A DNA stretch of 64,000 nt from Sipunculus nudus (taxonomy: Eukaryota; Annelida; Sipuncula; Golfingiida; Sipunculidae), in NCBI GenBank assembly GCA_026874595.1, contig CM049313.1, positions 78,130,659 to 78,194,658 on the forward strand, read 5' to 3'. Numbering within the stretch: position 1 is the stretch's first letter; each line of letters starts with the position of its first letter. The position numbers were made by a program, and so were the translations under genes. The notes beneath the pieces were generated by a model. It was not told the origin of the DNA and ran no database searches. It saw nothing but the letters and a program-made list of their open reading frames with translations. Of this stretch, positions 35,741 through 47,115 are shown piece after piece.

Positions 35741-36212
35741 GGTGACCTCTGACCTCATTCAATATGCGTGAATTTTGATGAGAATTTAATTCAGGTGATA
35801 AGCTGTAATGGTAAATATGTACTTATCAGCTTCATGAAAATCCATTGGAGTTTTGGTAAGGCACCAAGGTGACCCAAAGTGCGGTGAACTCTGACCTCAT
35901 TAAATATGCATGGATTTTGCTGGAAATCGAACTTAGGCGATATATTCTATTGATAAACATTTCAAATTATTTTTATCAAAATCCTTAATATTCTTCATAA
36001 GATATCGCGGCGACACCACAAAGTAGCCCAGTGACTCGTGACCTTATTAAATATGCGTCCATAATCAAACTCAGGCGAGATGATCTGTTTGTAAGTAGTT
36101 ATGGTGAGTTTCGTGGAAATCCATCAAAGCCCGGGAAAGTTGTCGCGGCGACACAAAAAGATAACAGACGGGCTGACGGACGGTGGGTTTTCCATATGAC
36201 GGGCGTATAAAA
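35741..36212 (+). repeat. Three-unit array of about 145 bp with 'gacggacgg' tail
   Basis: Units start near 35741, 35883 and 36031 with 'gtgacctctgacctcatt' or a variant, then 'aaatatgcgt.gattttg', 'aactcaggcgat', 'atggtaa..t' and 'atgaaaatccatt'. The array ends in 'gtcgcggcgacacaaaaag', 'acgggctgacggacgg' and 'ttttccatatgacggg'. The design (a few core units plus a GAC-rich tail) parallels the two larger hairpin-ended elements, but no terminal hairpin is seen. Confidence 0.6.
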
Positions 36213-38159
36213 AGGAATGAAGAATTACCTTTTGTCACTTACGTTTAGGTATCATTATCCAATGCCATAAAATGTGTTGTACAGGCATGGATTAGTTATT
36301 TTATCACTCAATATGCCAGTGATATTTCACTTAATAAATATTTAATAAAATAATAAGCCTTTGGTAAAATAAACCTGTTGTGACATCTGAATATGAGCTT
36401 CTTATGCTCCAAAAGCAATTGGAATGCCATACTCGTTTGCAGTCGTAAAGTATAAAGCAGCAACGGAACTGCATTACTTAAAAAGCCACCATTTAAATTG
36501 TTGTCTCATAAAACACCAATCCTTTATTTTTGATTTACCTAAGAATTCTCTTAGGCTCTTGCCAATGCATACTAGAGCATTTTTAAATCACTTGTGATAT
36601 CCGTTAAGACAAGGGCCGCACCAGATGGACTAACCGTATCAAGGACACTCCTGAGCAGACATCCAGTTGGATTGATTGTTCAACTTTCATTGATCACCCA
36701 TACATTAACCTTTACCTCCCCGATTATTCTTAACCCTTTGCCGACCTAGCGTGTCTTGACATTTAGCTTATTTAAATCTCGGGGTTCGCTGACGCGCAGT
36801 CACTTTAATAGGACCCACACAGCATGGTCCTTCTCCCGTGCACATGCATTAGTTTATCGTACGCATCTCAAGGTATATATAGGATCTGGTGAGTAACCGA
36901 TAATGATCACGTGCTAGTTCGTCAAGCACGAGCCACAGATCATAACATTCAGAATTATAACATACTCACAGAGCGCTTGCCTCCGCGAACACCTGTGTCC
37001 GTATTAGGGCCGACCAAAAATTTAATAAACCAATATCCCGACATTCCACATTATTTCAATGAAATTAAAAAAAAACACATGAGTGAACATAGATGAAAAT
37101 TAATAAGCTTTTTGTTGTGAAAAAAAAAAATAAAAATGATTAATAGTTTGATAGGGTAATTTCAGCTTGAACCCTTAAACCATGTCTCATTCTGTGGTAG
37201 CTTTATTCTGTGTAACCACGGACATTATCCAGCACGTCATACCAATGTTCACAAGAAACAGTAACGTAATTATGACCTTCATAATTTTTTACGTCTTTAA
37301 GTTAATGTTATTTTTCAGCTCCAAGTATATACGTGGGCAAGGATTTCTACTGTCTTTTAAGTAGGTCATGAACTGAATTTAAACTACACGAAATAGAGAT
37401 GACTATATACACTATTGACACGCTCTTCGTCAGCAGAGCAATTACAGTTTTATCGAATTTGAGGACAGTCAAAGAAAGATATGCATCCCGTTAAAATATT
37501 TTTTTACAGATTGGATACATCAAATTGCGGTGCGTTGTTTTCATTTGGAAATCATTATACATTCCTATCCCGAACTCGGTGAATAGACTGATCTGTGAGA
37601 GACCGCATAACTAACAATACGCAGCCTTGACCTAAAGCGCAGGAACCAGTAGGCTTACCCAAAATACATAATGACAACCAAAGGTCAAACATACAAAAAA
37701 TAAGCAACTCATTTCACAATGCGTTCCAGTATTGATTGTGAATGGCAAGCGGAACAATAGCCCGAAGCCTAACGCTGTAAAAACATAAACAGAAGCACAA
37801 AGCCACCAGCCCTGCAGAAAAGATTAACACGGTGGACGTGCATTGTTATTAGGACTCAAAATAGGCAAGCACTGTGATTCCAAGGAGCAGGAAGCCCTCA
37901 CTTGATAGGCCTTGCCATCTAAAACACCAACAATGCCAGAATGTAAAGTTTTGTTAACTTTCCAAATTAACAAGACTTCTACGGAGAGGGTTCTTCCATA
38001 AAAAGTTTCAAGCCTTCAATATTGAAGCAACAACAATTGCTGAAGAGGTAAAACTATAAAGTCTATAAAAATGCCGTCGGTACGACGGACGGAGAACTCT
38101 CGGAGTGTGCACACCTAGAAAAAGAATGTGCTAAAACAGGAAACGCCTATGGCATAGCA
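36213..38159. other. No gene recognised; possible isolated core-promoter motif
   Basis: Mostly unique sequence. A 'gtatatatagg' TATA-like motif (about 36872-36881) is followed by a CACGTG E-box at 36909-36914 and short frames (36911-37096, 37182-37364) with no recognisable product. In an AT-rich genome this is weak evidence for a promoter. A-runs occur at 37066-37077 and 37120-37131. Confidence 0.25.
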
Positions 38160-41140
38160 TATACCTTACAAAATCAGTTGTCAATCATCTCATTAGATCA
38201 ACAGTTCTCGAAGAGCGTCTACCTCCTCCAAGCCAGTTCACTATCAGATCCTTAGATAGACAGCACTCAGGGAGCCTGTGCCTCCTCCAAGTCAGTTAAT
38301 TATCAGATCCTTAGATTGACAGCACTCAGGGAGCCAGTGCCTCCTCCAAGTCAGTTCATTATCATATCCTTAGATAGACAGCACTCAGGGAGCCTGTGCC
38401 TCCTCCAAGTCAGTTCATTATCACCTCCTTAGATAGACAGCACTCTGGGAGCCTGTGCCTCCTCCAAGTCAGTTCATTATCATATCCTTAGATAGACAGC
38501 ACTCAGGGACCTGTGCCTCCTCCAAGTCAGTTCATTATCACATCCTTAGATAGACAGCACTCAGGAAGCCTGTGCCTCCTCCATGTCAGTTCATTATCAT
38601 CTCCTTTGATAGACACCACTCAGGAAGCCTGTGCCTCCCCTAAGTCAGTTCATTATCATCTCCTTAGATAGACAGCACTATTGGAGCCTGTGCCTCCTCC
38701 AAGTCAGTTCATTATCATATCCTTTGATGGACAGCAATCAGGGAGCCTATGCCTCCTCCAAGTCAGTTCATTATCATCTCCTTAGATAGACAGCACTCAG
38801 GGAGCCTGTGCCTCCTCCAAGTCAGTTCATTATCATATCCTTAGATAGACAGCACTCAGGAAGCCTGTGCCTCCTCCAAGTCAGTTCATTATCATATCCT
38901 TAGATAGACAGCACTCAGGAAGCCTGTGCCTCCTCCAAGTCAGTTCATTATCATCTCCTTAGATAGACAACACTCAGGGAGCCTGTGCCTCCTCCAAGTC
39001 AGTTCATTATCATATCCTTTGATAGACAGCTCTCGGGAAGCCTGTGCCTCCTCCAAGTCAGTTCATTATCATCTCCTTAGATAGATAGCACTCGGGGAGC
39101 CTGTGCCTCCACCAAGTCAGTTCCTTATCATCTCATTAGATAGACAGCACTCAGGGACCTGTGCCTCCTCCAAGTCAGTTCATTATCATCTCCTTAGATA
39201 GACAGCACTCAAGGAGCCTGTGCCTCCTCTAAGTCAGTTCTTTATCATCTCCTTAGATAGACAGCACTCAGGGAGCCTGTGCCTCCTCCAAGTCAGTTCA
39301 TTATCATCTCCTTTGATAGACAGCATTCAGGGAGCCTGTGCCTCCTCCAAGTCAGTTCATTATCATATCCTTAGATAGACAGCACTCAAGGAGCCTGTGC
39401 CTCCTCCATGTCAGTTCATTATCATCTCCTTTGATAGGCAGCACTCAGGGAGCCTGTGCCTCCTCCAAGTCAGTTCATGGTCATCTCCTTTGATAGACAG
39501 CATTCAGGGACCTGTGCCTCCTCAAGTCAGTTCATCAACATATCCTTAGATAGACAGCATTCAGGGAGCTTGTGCCTCCTCCAAGTCAGTTCATTATCAT
39601 CTCCTTTGATAGACAGCACTCAGGGAGCCTGTGCCTCCTTCATGTCAGTTCATTATCATCTCCTTAGATAGAAAGCACTCAAGGAGCCTGTGCCTCCTCC
39701 AAGTCAGTTCATTATCATCTCCTTTGGTAGACAGCATTCAGGGAGCCTGTGCCTTCTCTAAATCAGTTCATTATCATCTCCTTTGATAGACAGCATTCAG
39801 GGAGCCTGTGCCTCCTCCAAGTCAGTTCATTGTCATATCCTTAGATAGACAGCACTCAAGGAGCCTGTGCCTCCTCCAAGTCAGTTCATTATCATCTCCT
39901 TTGATAGACAGCACTCATGGAGTCTGTGCCTCCTTCAAGTCAGGTCATTATCATCTCCTTAGATAGACAGCACTCAAGGAGCCTGTGCCTCCTCTAAGTC
40001 AGTTCTTTATCATCTCCTTAGATAGACAGCACTCAGGGAGCCTGTGCCTCCTCCAAGTCAGTTCATTATCATATCCTTTGATAGACAGCTCTCTGGAAGC
40101 CTGTGCCTCCTCCAAGTCAGTTCATTATCATCTCCTTAGATAGATAGCACTCGGGGAGCCTGTGCCTCCACCAAGTCAGTTCCTTATCATCTCATTAGAT
40201 AGACAGCACTCAGGGACCTGTGCCTCCTCCAAGTCAGTTCATTATCATCTCCTTAGATAGACAGCACTCAAGGAGCCTGTGCCTCCTCTAAGTCAGTTCT
40301 TTATCATCTCCTTAGATAGACAGCACTCAGGGAGCCTGTGCCTCCTCCAAGTCAGTTCATTATCATCTCCTTTGATAGACAGCATTCAGGGAGCCTGTGC
40401 CTCCTCCAAGTCAGTTCATTATCATATCCTTAGATAGACAGCACTCAAGGAGCCTGTGCCTCCTCCATGTCAGTTCATTATCATCTCCTTTGATAGGCAG
40501 CACTCAGGGAGCCTGTGCCTCCTCCAAGTCAGTTCATGGTCATCTCCTTTGATAGACAGCATTCAGGGACCTGTGCCTCCTCAAGTCAGTTCATCAACAT
40601 ATCCTTAGATAGACAGCATTCAGGGAGCTTGTGCCTCCTCCAAGTCAGTTCATTATCATCTCCTTTGATAGACAGCACTCAGGGAGCCTGTGCCTCCTTC
40701 ATGTCAGTTCATTATCATCTCCTTAGATAGAAAGCACTCAAGGAGCCTGTGCCTCCTCCAAGTCAGTTCATTATCATCTCCTTTGGTAGACAGCATTCAG
40801 GGAGCCTGTGCCTTCTCTAAATCAGTTCATTATCATCTCCTTTGATAGACAGCATTCAGGGAGCCTGTGCCTCCTCCAAGTCAGTTCATTGTCATCTCCT
40901 TAGATAGACAGCACTCAAGGAGCCTGTGCCTCCTCCAAGTCAGTTCATTATCATCTCCTTTGATAGACAGCACTCATGGAGTCTGTGCCTCCTTCAAGTC
41001 AGGTCATTATCATCTCCTTAGATAGAAAGCACTCAAGGAGCCTGTGCCTCCTCCAAGTCAGTTCATTATCATCTCCTTTGATAGACAGCACTCAGGGAGC
41101 CTGTGCCTTCTCTAAATCAGTTCACCATTATTACCGTAGA
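38160..41140 (+). repeat. 59-bp satellite array, about 50 units
   Basis: The unit reads 'agtcagttcattatcatct', 'ccttagatagacagcact', 'cagggagcctgtgcctcctcca' in consecutive blocks (about 59 bp). Variation is confined to few positions (cctt/cttt, cactc/cattc, ggga/agga/aagga, occasional 1-3 base losses). Copies start degenerate near 38170-38290 and end degenerate near 41120-41170. Two 71-codon frames (39456-39671 and 40515-40730) are identical because of a higher-order duplication. No function is suggested; it has the form of a local satellite. Confidence 0.95.
38985..41102 (+). repeat. 1,059-bp higher-order duplication inside the 59-bp satellite
   Basis: Diagnostic variants recur exactly 1,059 bp apart: 'agatagatagcactcgggg' (39079/40138), the 'cctccaccaagtcag' unit, the shortened 'cagggacctgtgcc' units, 'tcatcaacatatcc' and 'tcatggagtctgtg'. 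The two halves (about 38985-40043 and 40044-41102, 18 units each) differ at only a handful of sites, so the duplication is much younger than divergence among neighbouring units. An assembly artefact is possible. Confidence 0.85.
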
Positions 41141-42872
41141 TAGGCGGCCCTCAGCGAGGGTCTACCTCCTCAAAATCATCAACGTCGCAAATACTAATTT
41201 AAAATTATGAAGAGTTTACTGTGTGCGCGATGTTTCGTATAATTTGGTTTAGTTGACACAATATTTGTTCGTTGGATCTAGCCCATTGTCTTGGCAAATA
41301 AGATGAAATGTCCCTCAGCAGGTTGCTAATGCCTTTATAATATATAAATGACGGACGTAAATGCATGTAGTGGACACATCAATTTACACAGTTCAACGTG
41401 GCAACACCAGCTTAGACAAAAGAAGCACTGGCATTTCGTTAAATGGAATGCTCTCACTGGGGGAGGGAAAATACTTTTTCCATCTTTGTAAAGTGACTGC
41501 AGATTATTCCAGAAATACGTCTCCCAATCACTGTCCGGGGAAAAGCAAGACATAAAATGTGATAAGATGGCCCTGTTACCGGAGAATAGGCGACCACGGG
41601 TAAGAAAGACTTAGAAGTAGACGGGTAATTTACAGGTTGTCTATTGTAATCATCTGTAAAGAAATGTCACGGCTTCAAAAGAAAGAGGACCATCGGACAA
41701 GATATATTAACCACAGCACTACGGCCCTCCATTTTGTAGTGTAAATACATTCACTGGTCCACAAACAAGCTAAAATTATAGGGTGAATGGCCGGCATCCC
41801 GGTTTATGCAGAACAGTTTATCTGAAATTGCCTAGGCCTTTTCTCTGGAGTGTAATAAATCTGCAAGGGTTTGGCGATAACCGATACGGCAGAGAAAAAT
41901 CGATGTTCTATAATTTCGGTATATTTCGTCAGGAATATCGGTCATGGTATTGATTTTTCACTTTAATTCTTTTTGTTGTTGTTCTTTTTTTAACAAAGAC
42001 CTCACCTAGTTAGGGATTGGGGGTCGACCAGGACTTCTTGTCTGGACTGTCAAAATTAAAGAAAAAGCATTCTGTTCATACGACAAAATTTCACGCATTC
42101 CGGAATAACATGTTATTTCACTGTAAACATTTCTATGAAACAAGTTTCAATGGACTACCTCAATACATGTACTCCTTCACTGTATTCTATGCCTTTGCCA
42201 CTGGGGTATTAAGGAAGGCCAAGTGCAGATGAAAGGATTTCTTCGCACAATCCCTCACCGTTTCTCTTCTGAGTACGATTCCTGCTCAGTGTGGTTGTTG
42301 CTTTCAGCGGATCTCTACAATATATAAGATTCTGAATAAATTTACCACGGAATTTCTCTTGAAAGAATGAAATGTTTTTAAAAATGGAAGGTTTTGGTCA
42401 AACACTTGGCTTGAAATACGTCCATAAGTCAATTTCGGAATTATGGACTGATGGACGGACGGAAACATGGACGGAGGCTGTGCTCTATCCCCTCGTTTAT
42501 TTTCATTGTAAGGTGCATTATCTTATGTTCGTGCTAATGAATATCTCAATGGTAATATATATATAATGCGTAGGAAATTATAAATATGTTTTATAAGTCC
42601 CCCCTCATAATCGAAAAAAAATGCTTTAAATAGCTGTAATCTTCAATGAATGTGTCTAAAGTTAATAGGCTTGTCCTGAAAGATCTTCACTTAAGTTAAA
42701 CGACGAATACACACCCGCTTTAAGTGTAACCTAACGTCAAACACCTTAATTCTGCCAATCAATTAAGAATGAAATGTTTGGTGGTCACCAGACCTAAATG
42801 TCTTTCTTCTCTGGTCAGGGCCTCGGCTGACGCCGAGCCAAAAGGTACCAAGACCGAGCTCAGGAATAGATG
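41141..42872. other. No gene recognised
   Basis: Unique sequence. A short 'gatggacggacgg' word at about 42450-42462 recalls the GAC-rich tails of the tandem-core elements but has no core or hairpin beside it. Short frames at 41335-41555, 42017-42232 and 42372-42566 are not recognised. Confidence 0.3.
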
Positions 42873-42991
42873 GTCTCAAGACTACTGGCAGTCCCTCTCC
42901 TGTCAACTAGGTAAGCCATATCTCTCAAGACTACTGGCAGTCCCTCTCCGTGTATAAATCCACTGTCAACTGGGTAAGCCATATCACCCTG
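42873..42991 (+). repeat. Two-copy direct repeat with 14-bp insertion
   Basis: 'tctcaagactactggcagtc' plus 'cctctcc' and 'tgtcaact.ggtaagccatat' occurs at 42873-42921 and again at 42922-42987. The second copy carries an extra 'gtgtataaatccac'. The repeat covers a 'gtaagc' pseudo donor site. Confidence 0.8.
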
Positions 42992-43484
42992 TTTGCAGGG
43001 TGTTAACAGCACATAGAAATCACCCTGTGCTGTGTCAAGGACTATTTTAGAATTTTGTCAGGCTTGTTTCACCTGAATCAATCTTGTGATGATTTGCCTG
43101 TCGTCTGCTCTAACGAGGGGCTCCGATTACAGAGGCAATGCTCAGCACAAGTGGAGTAAGTTACACAGCACATCAAGTTTACTGCAGTTCTTGACAGCTG
43201 GTACATCCTGATGAACAGTAGCGTCTGTTTAAACAGAACATTTCTTATGTATGCGTTATGTATATAAATAAAGTATACACCCATCAGGTGGAGACGGAAT
43301 GAAACTAGCTGGATTGATGGTCACTCAGGCCTGTCCCCCGTCTTGAAGTCCCGCTGGCAGTGTCATGTCAGCATCCTTCTCGCACAAACTAATACGTTCC
43401 TGTGACCGTCAGGGGTCCAAGGCCAACAGCAGACATGACCTCGAGCAACAGACAAATTGCACTACAATTCTACATTACCATCAC

Positions 43485-43493
43485 TATATAAGG
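43485..43493 (+). promoter_or_regulatory. TATA box upstream of a small ORF
   Basis: 'tatataagg' lies 55 bases before the ATG at 43548, so a start of transcription about 30 bases downstream (about 43515) would leave a leader of about 30 nt. The GC-rich 'gggccccggg' palindrome (43501-43510) lies in between. Confidence 0.3.
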
Positions 43494-43547
43494 CTTTTAT
43501 GGGCCCCGGGTGGATATTCGGGAGAAATAAGCTCTTATTGATTTAGG

Positions 43548-43871
43548 ATGCATTTCGAAAGAAAAGGAACTTCTTCGGGTCAGACAGACAAATCAGACGG
43601 CAAAATGGACCAACAACACGATAGAGTCCACAACATGGAAATACTTTATTCCCACGGTCCTAATTCTTGTCTGAAAAACCACATAGTTTCTTTAGAAAAT
43701 CTCGAAACGATCATTTGTAATAAATATATATTTAATTTTTGCAAGGGAAAAGGCCGACGGAATTCAGTTGGTTTGTACGAGTGGTTTGCTGAAAAGAATG
43801 CTAAATTTAAATTGTTAAAGATAATCATTCTAAAGCGATATGAAGAAAATACTGACTTATTTGTACACTAA
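43548..43871 (+). CDS. Possible intronless 107-aa protein, unrecognised
   Basis: The ATG at 43548 ('taggATGc', moderate start context) opens 107 codons ending TAA. A TATA box lies 55 bases upstream and AATAAA (43916-43921) 45 bases downstream, so promoter, frame and poly(A) signal form a compact unit rare elsewhere in this window. The protein is hydrophilic and basic: an N-terminal Lys/Gln/Asp-rich stretch (MHFERKGTSSGQTDKSDGK), a central 'SLENLETIICNKYIFNFCKGKGRRNS' type region (residues about 48-75) and a charged C-terminal half with KFKLLKIIILKRYEEN. There is no signal peptide, membrane segment or domain that I recognise. It could be a young gene, a retrocopy fragment or chance. Confidence 0.3.
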   Translation: MHFERKGTSSGQTDKSDGKMDQQHDRVHNMEILYSHGPNSCLKNHIVSLENLETIICNKYIFNFCKGKGRRNSVGLYEWFAEKNAKFKLLKIIILKRYEENTDLFVH

Positions 43872-43915
43872 TTTGTAATTCATCGTTTCTTTACAAGCAA
43901 ATCAAATATATATGC

Positions 43916-43921
43916 AATAAA
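43916..43921 (+). terminator. Poly(A) signal AATAAA
   Basis: Canonical hexamer 45 bases after the stop of the 107-codon frame. AATAAA is frequent by chance in AT-rich DNA, so the value lies only in its spacing. Confidence 0.3.
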
Positions 43922-44010
43922 GACTGATTAGATACTGAACGCTATAAACGTATATTCGGGTTAAAGAATGAGTGCTTCTCTTACCAGCATATTCTATACG
44001 CTAGTAAGGG

Positions 44011-44643
44011 CCCTATCACACTAGATGAAGACCTGACGGCGACCACGGCGACCTTTTAGATCGCAGTTGGTCGCCCTCAGCATCGGAAAACACCCCAAGT
44101 ATCACTGCAATGCCGCTCTCGCCCCGCTGACACGACGTGTGCTGGCGCCGTGAGCTTTGTCAGAGCGCAAATGCTAGCACACGTCGAATCGAACTGGGCG
44201 CAGAGAGAGCGCAGCTCTGACGACATAAGCGCAGCGGCAGCACCGTGCGAAGCGTGTAAACAGCTCACTGGGGTCACCGAGGTCTCGGCAGCGGCGGGAT
44301 AAGTGGGCTGAGCCAGCGCCGTGGAACGGGAAGGCCGATCCTACAATGTTTACTGGCGATCGCCCTGCGCTGTAAGGAACCTGGTACTGCGCTGCTTGGA
44401 CACTGATGGCGATCGAATTCTGGTATGACTACGCTTTTAATCCACGGCTATCCGGCGGCGGAAATTTTGTCCATGTTCAAAACTGGTCGCCACTCATGGC
44501 GTTCATGGTGACCATATGACGACCCAAGGCGACACTATCGCTCCTACGAAGCTCATGAAAACTTAAGGCCACTCTGGCTGCGCTCTACGGCGATCTGCCC
44601 CGATTCGGTGATCGCAGCGAGATCGCCTTCTCGTGTGTCGGGG
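44011..44643. mobile_element. GC-rich element with short degenerate inverted ends
   Basis: A 630-bp block is sharply richer in G+C and CpG than its surroundings. Its ends 'ccctatcacactaga' (44011-44025) and the reverse complement of 44629-44643, 'ccccgacacacgaga', match at 11 of 15 positions. Inside, the words 'gcgatcg', 'ggcgacc', 'gatcgc' and 'ggtcgcc' recur on both strands (for example 44039, 44068, 44355, 44407, 44486, 44621), giving extensive secondary structure. There is no transposase and the open frame at 44077-44277 is not convincing. It fits a non-autonomous DNA transposon; no clear target duplication was found. Confidence 0.45.
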
Positions 44644-44702
44644 GTTTTAGACAGTGGCACGCAGATCCTCAATATCTAATCCTTAGCGTTCATTTTGTCC
44701 CT

Positions 44703-44743
44703 CCCCCCCCCCCCCCCACAAGTAGGACCGGGGGGGGGGGGGG
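44703..44743. repeat. Facing C15 and G14 homopolymers
   Basis: C run 44703-44717 and G run 44730-44743 are separated by 12 bases ('acaagtaggacc'). They can pair as a very strong hairpin, or form a G-quadruplex on one strand and an i-motif on the other. Confidence 0.9.
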
Positions 44744-46811
44744 TAATGTGGTTGATTAATTATTTAACCTATTCCTAGTTCTCACATTTAAACTTGATAC
44801 TTATGTTTGACCTTGATCTTCTTACCAAGGTCATACACTTCATTGCCCAGTCCTCATTATCTGTCGGTTTCGGGCGTCAGAGAAGGCTAACACTTCAACA
44901 CTAACAATTAGTTATCAGGTTGTTTATGCAGTATTGTTATCACTCAAATGCACATGAAAATTCCGTAATATATTGTGTCACAAAGCAAACCTTTTCAGTG
45001 GAAAAATATATGATAACAGTTATAAAACAGATTGCTGTTAGTAAATGTTCTTATATATTTATTATGAACCAATGTGCGGTTAGTGTTCGAAATTCAGTTC
45101 ACATGACATGAACAAGTGGGGAGCTTTTTTTAACCAAAGGAAAGGAGAAATAAACTCGAGTACATGGTTTATTCTCGACAAAAACAAACCAGTAAATAAA
45201 CCACGAAAAATGCTTGGGAAAAGGAATAGGCGTCCTCGTCAAACAAACGTCTCCGCCAGGGTGTTGTTACTTAAAAAATCCAGGGGAGGTAAACGGAGTT
45301 TACAATAAGGTGTTAAAAATAATAGCACACGGCGAGAACATATATGTCTGGTAGGATCATAATAGGCCGTTTTAGACTGAATCACAGGACTTGTTTTTAT
45401 TCTTATTCCAGCGATATTTGCTTACCGGATTCACTTCAATTTATTCAAAATAAGATGTTTTTACTTTTTTGTTATCATATTTAAAATTTTGTATCAGATA
45501 AAGTTACTTAAATAGTCATTTCTGAACAATAACAAAAGTTGGGTATATCAGCGCGGGTATCCTGCCAGCATGGAATCACTTATGATTAGTCTGAAACTCC
45601 TTCCCTTGACATGGAAAGGTAAGAAAAAGACCTCCAGTACAATTCCAGGGAATTGGTGACTCGCCAAACTTTTAAAGGTCAGAGACACAGGTGTCTCCTT
45701 GTTTTCCTTTGGGTTGCGTGACAATCCAGAAACCGATTTAGAAAACCACTAAGGTAAAAGGGCTAATCATTCAAAACATTTCGCCGTTCCTGACTCCTGA
45801 TTACAATTCAACAAGGCAACAAAATCTGCAAAGTCTCTTTCAAAATTAATTGAGGATTTTTTAAATGAAATATCATGTTCAAAAGTGATCCCTCTCTCTC
45901 TCTCTCTCGGTTGTTTGTAACTAATTCTTGCCGGGAACCAAAATGCTTATCTTAATTAACCCACTGCACTAAGGAATGAGTGGTTCATAGAGGTCAAATT
46001 TGGCAACGAAGGTATTTTTAAAATATACAATAATATTATATTTATATGGCATTTTTGTACGAATAACAAGCTATAGGAACACATAAGATACACGATCAAT
46101 AAACATAAAAGTTTCAGTATACTATACCTTGAACTGGCATGTCATAAAACACTGTTGTCCACATTCTAACATAATATCACGTGATCAGGGACCAACCCTT
46201 ATAATCATTAACACCTTAACATAACATAACTTGCTTAGAGACGTTTCCTTATAATTATTGTCATTTCAACATAACATGACTTATTAGACATCTACCATTA
46301 TAATTATTATCACTCAATGTCCGCTATAGTGGTTTGATTCCGAGAACTCTTCACTATGCAGGTACAAGTCAATATTCGTTGGACTCTGACCTAAATTGAG
46401 AGCTCATACACGTCATATAAACCACTTGATATTTCTGACTCCTTTGTCGAGTAACTACGTGTTTATCTGACAACTAAATGAGAACGAATCAGCAGGAGAC
46501 AATGATTCTTCAGACAGAGGTAGTTCTGAGTCAACTGCACTATGAAGTGACTTTTATCAGAAATGTACCAGAAATACAAACAAACAGACCTTTGATGTCT
46601 TTAACATAATTTTTAAAGAACAACCCTCGTTTTTTTTTCAACAAGGGAAGAATTCCCATTTACAATTCATTAGGTACTCTCCAATACTGAAAATAACATG
46701 CACAATTATCTAATGGATATTATTTAATTATACATTATTATACTTAAATAATTCAACACGCGTGCATACTACCCGCGGCTAATGTTTTGATTAATTGTGT
46801 TGTCCCTGAAG
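44744..46811. other. No gene recognised; small simple repeats
   Basis: Contains a (TC)n tract at 45890-45908 and three degenerate units of about 50 bp at 46190-46315 ('ccttataat.att', 'caacataacat.actt'). Short frames at 44920-45111 and 45108-45308 are not recognised. Confidence 0.4.
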
Positions 46812-46833
46812 TATATATATATATATATATATG

Positions 46834-46913
<80 letters not shown>
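46812..46913. repeat. Interrupted (TA)n microsatellite, about 100 bp
   Basis: Long TA tracts interrupted by 'tgtatgta' and 'agttta'. Confidence 0.95.
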
Positions 46914-46916
<3 letters not shown>

Positions 46917-47115
46917 GCACCTGATTAATATATCTGTACAGTTAAAAATCCCTGATCGGTTCAAAATGAGATTAGATCTGAAGCATTTCATTAATTCGAT
47001 ACATATATATGTTTATATCATAACGAAAGACATGCTTCTTAAAGGATTTTTTATCATTATGATATTGTCATATTTAACTCAATTTTTATCTGAAGCTAAG
47101 TTCTAGATTATACAG

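Noticed and set aside
44077-44277. 66-codon minus-strand frame in the GC-rich element.
   Set aside because: GC-rich DNA has few stops by chance; no motif is present and the region is explained by inverted repeat words.
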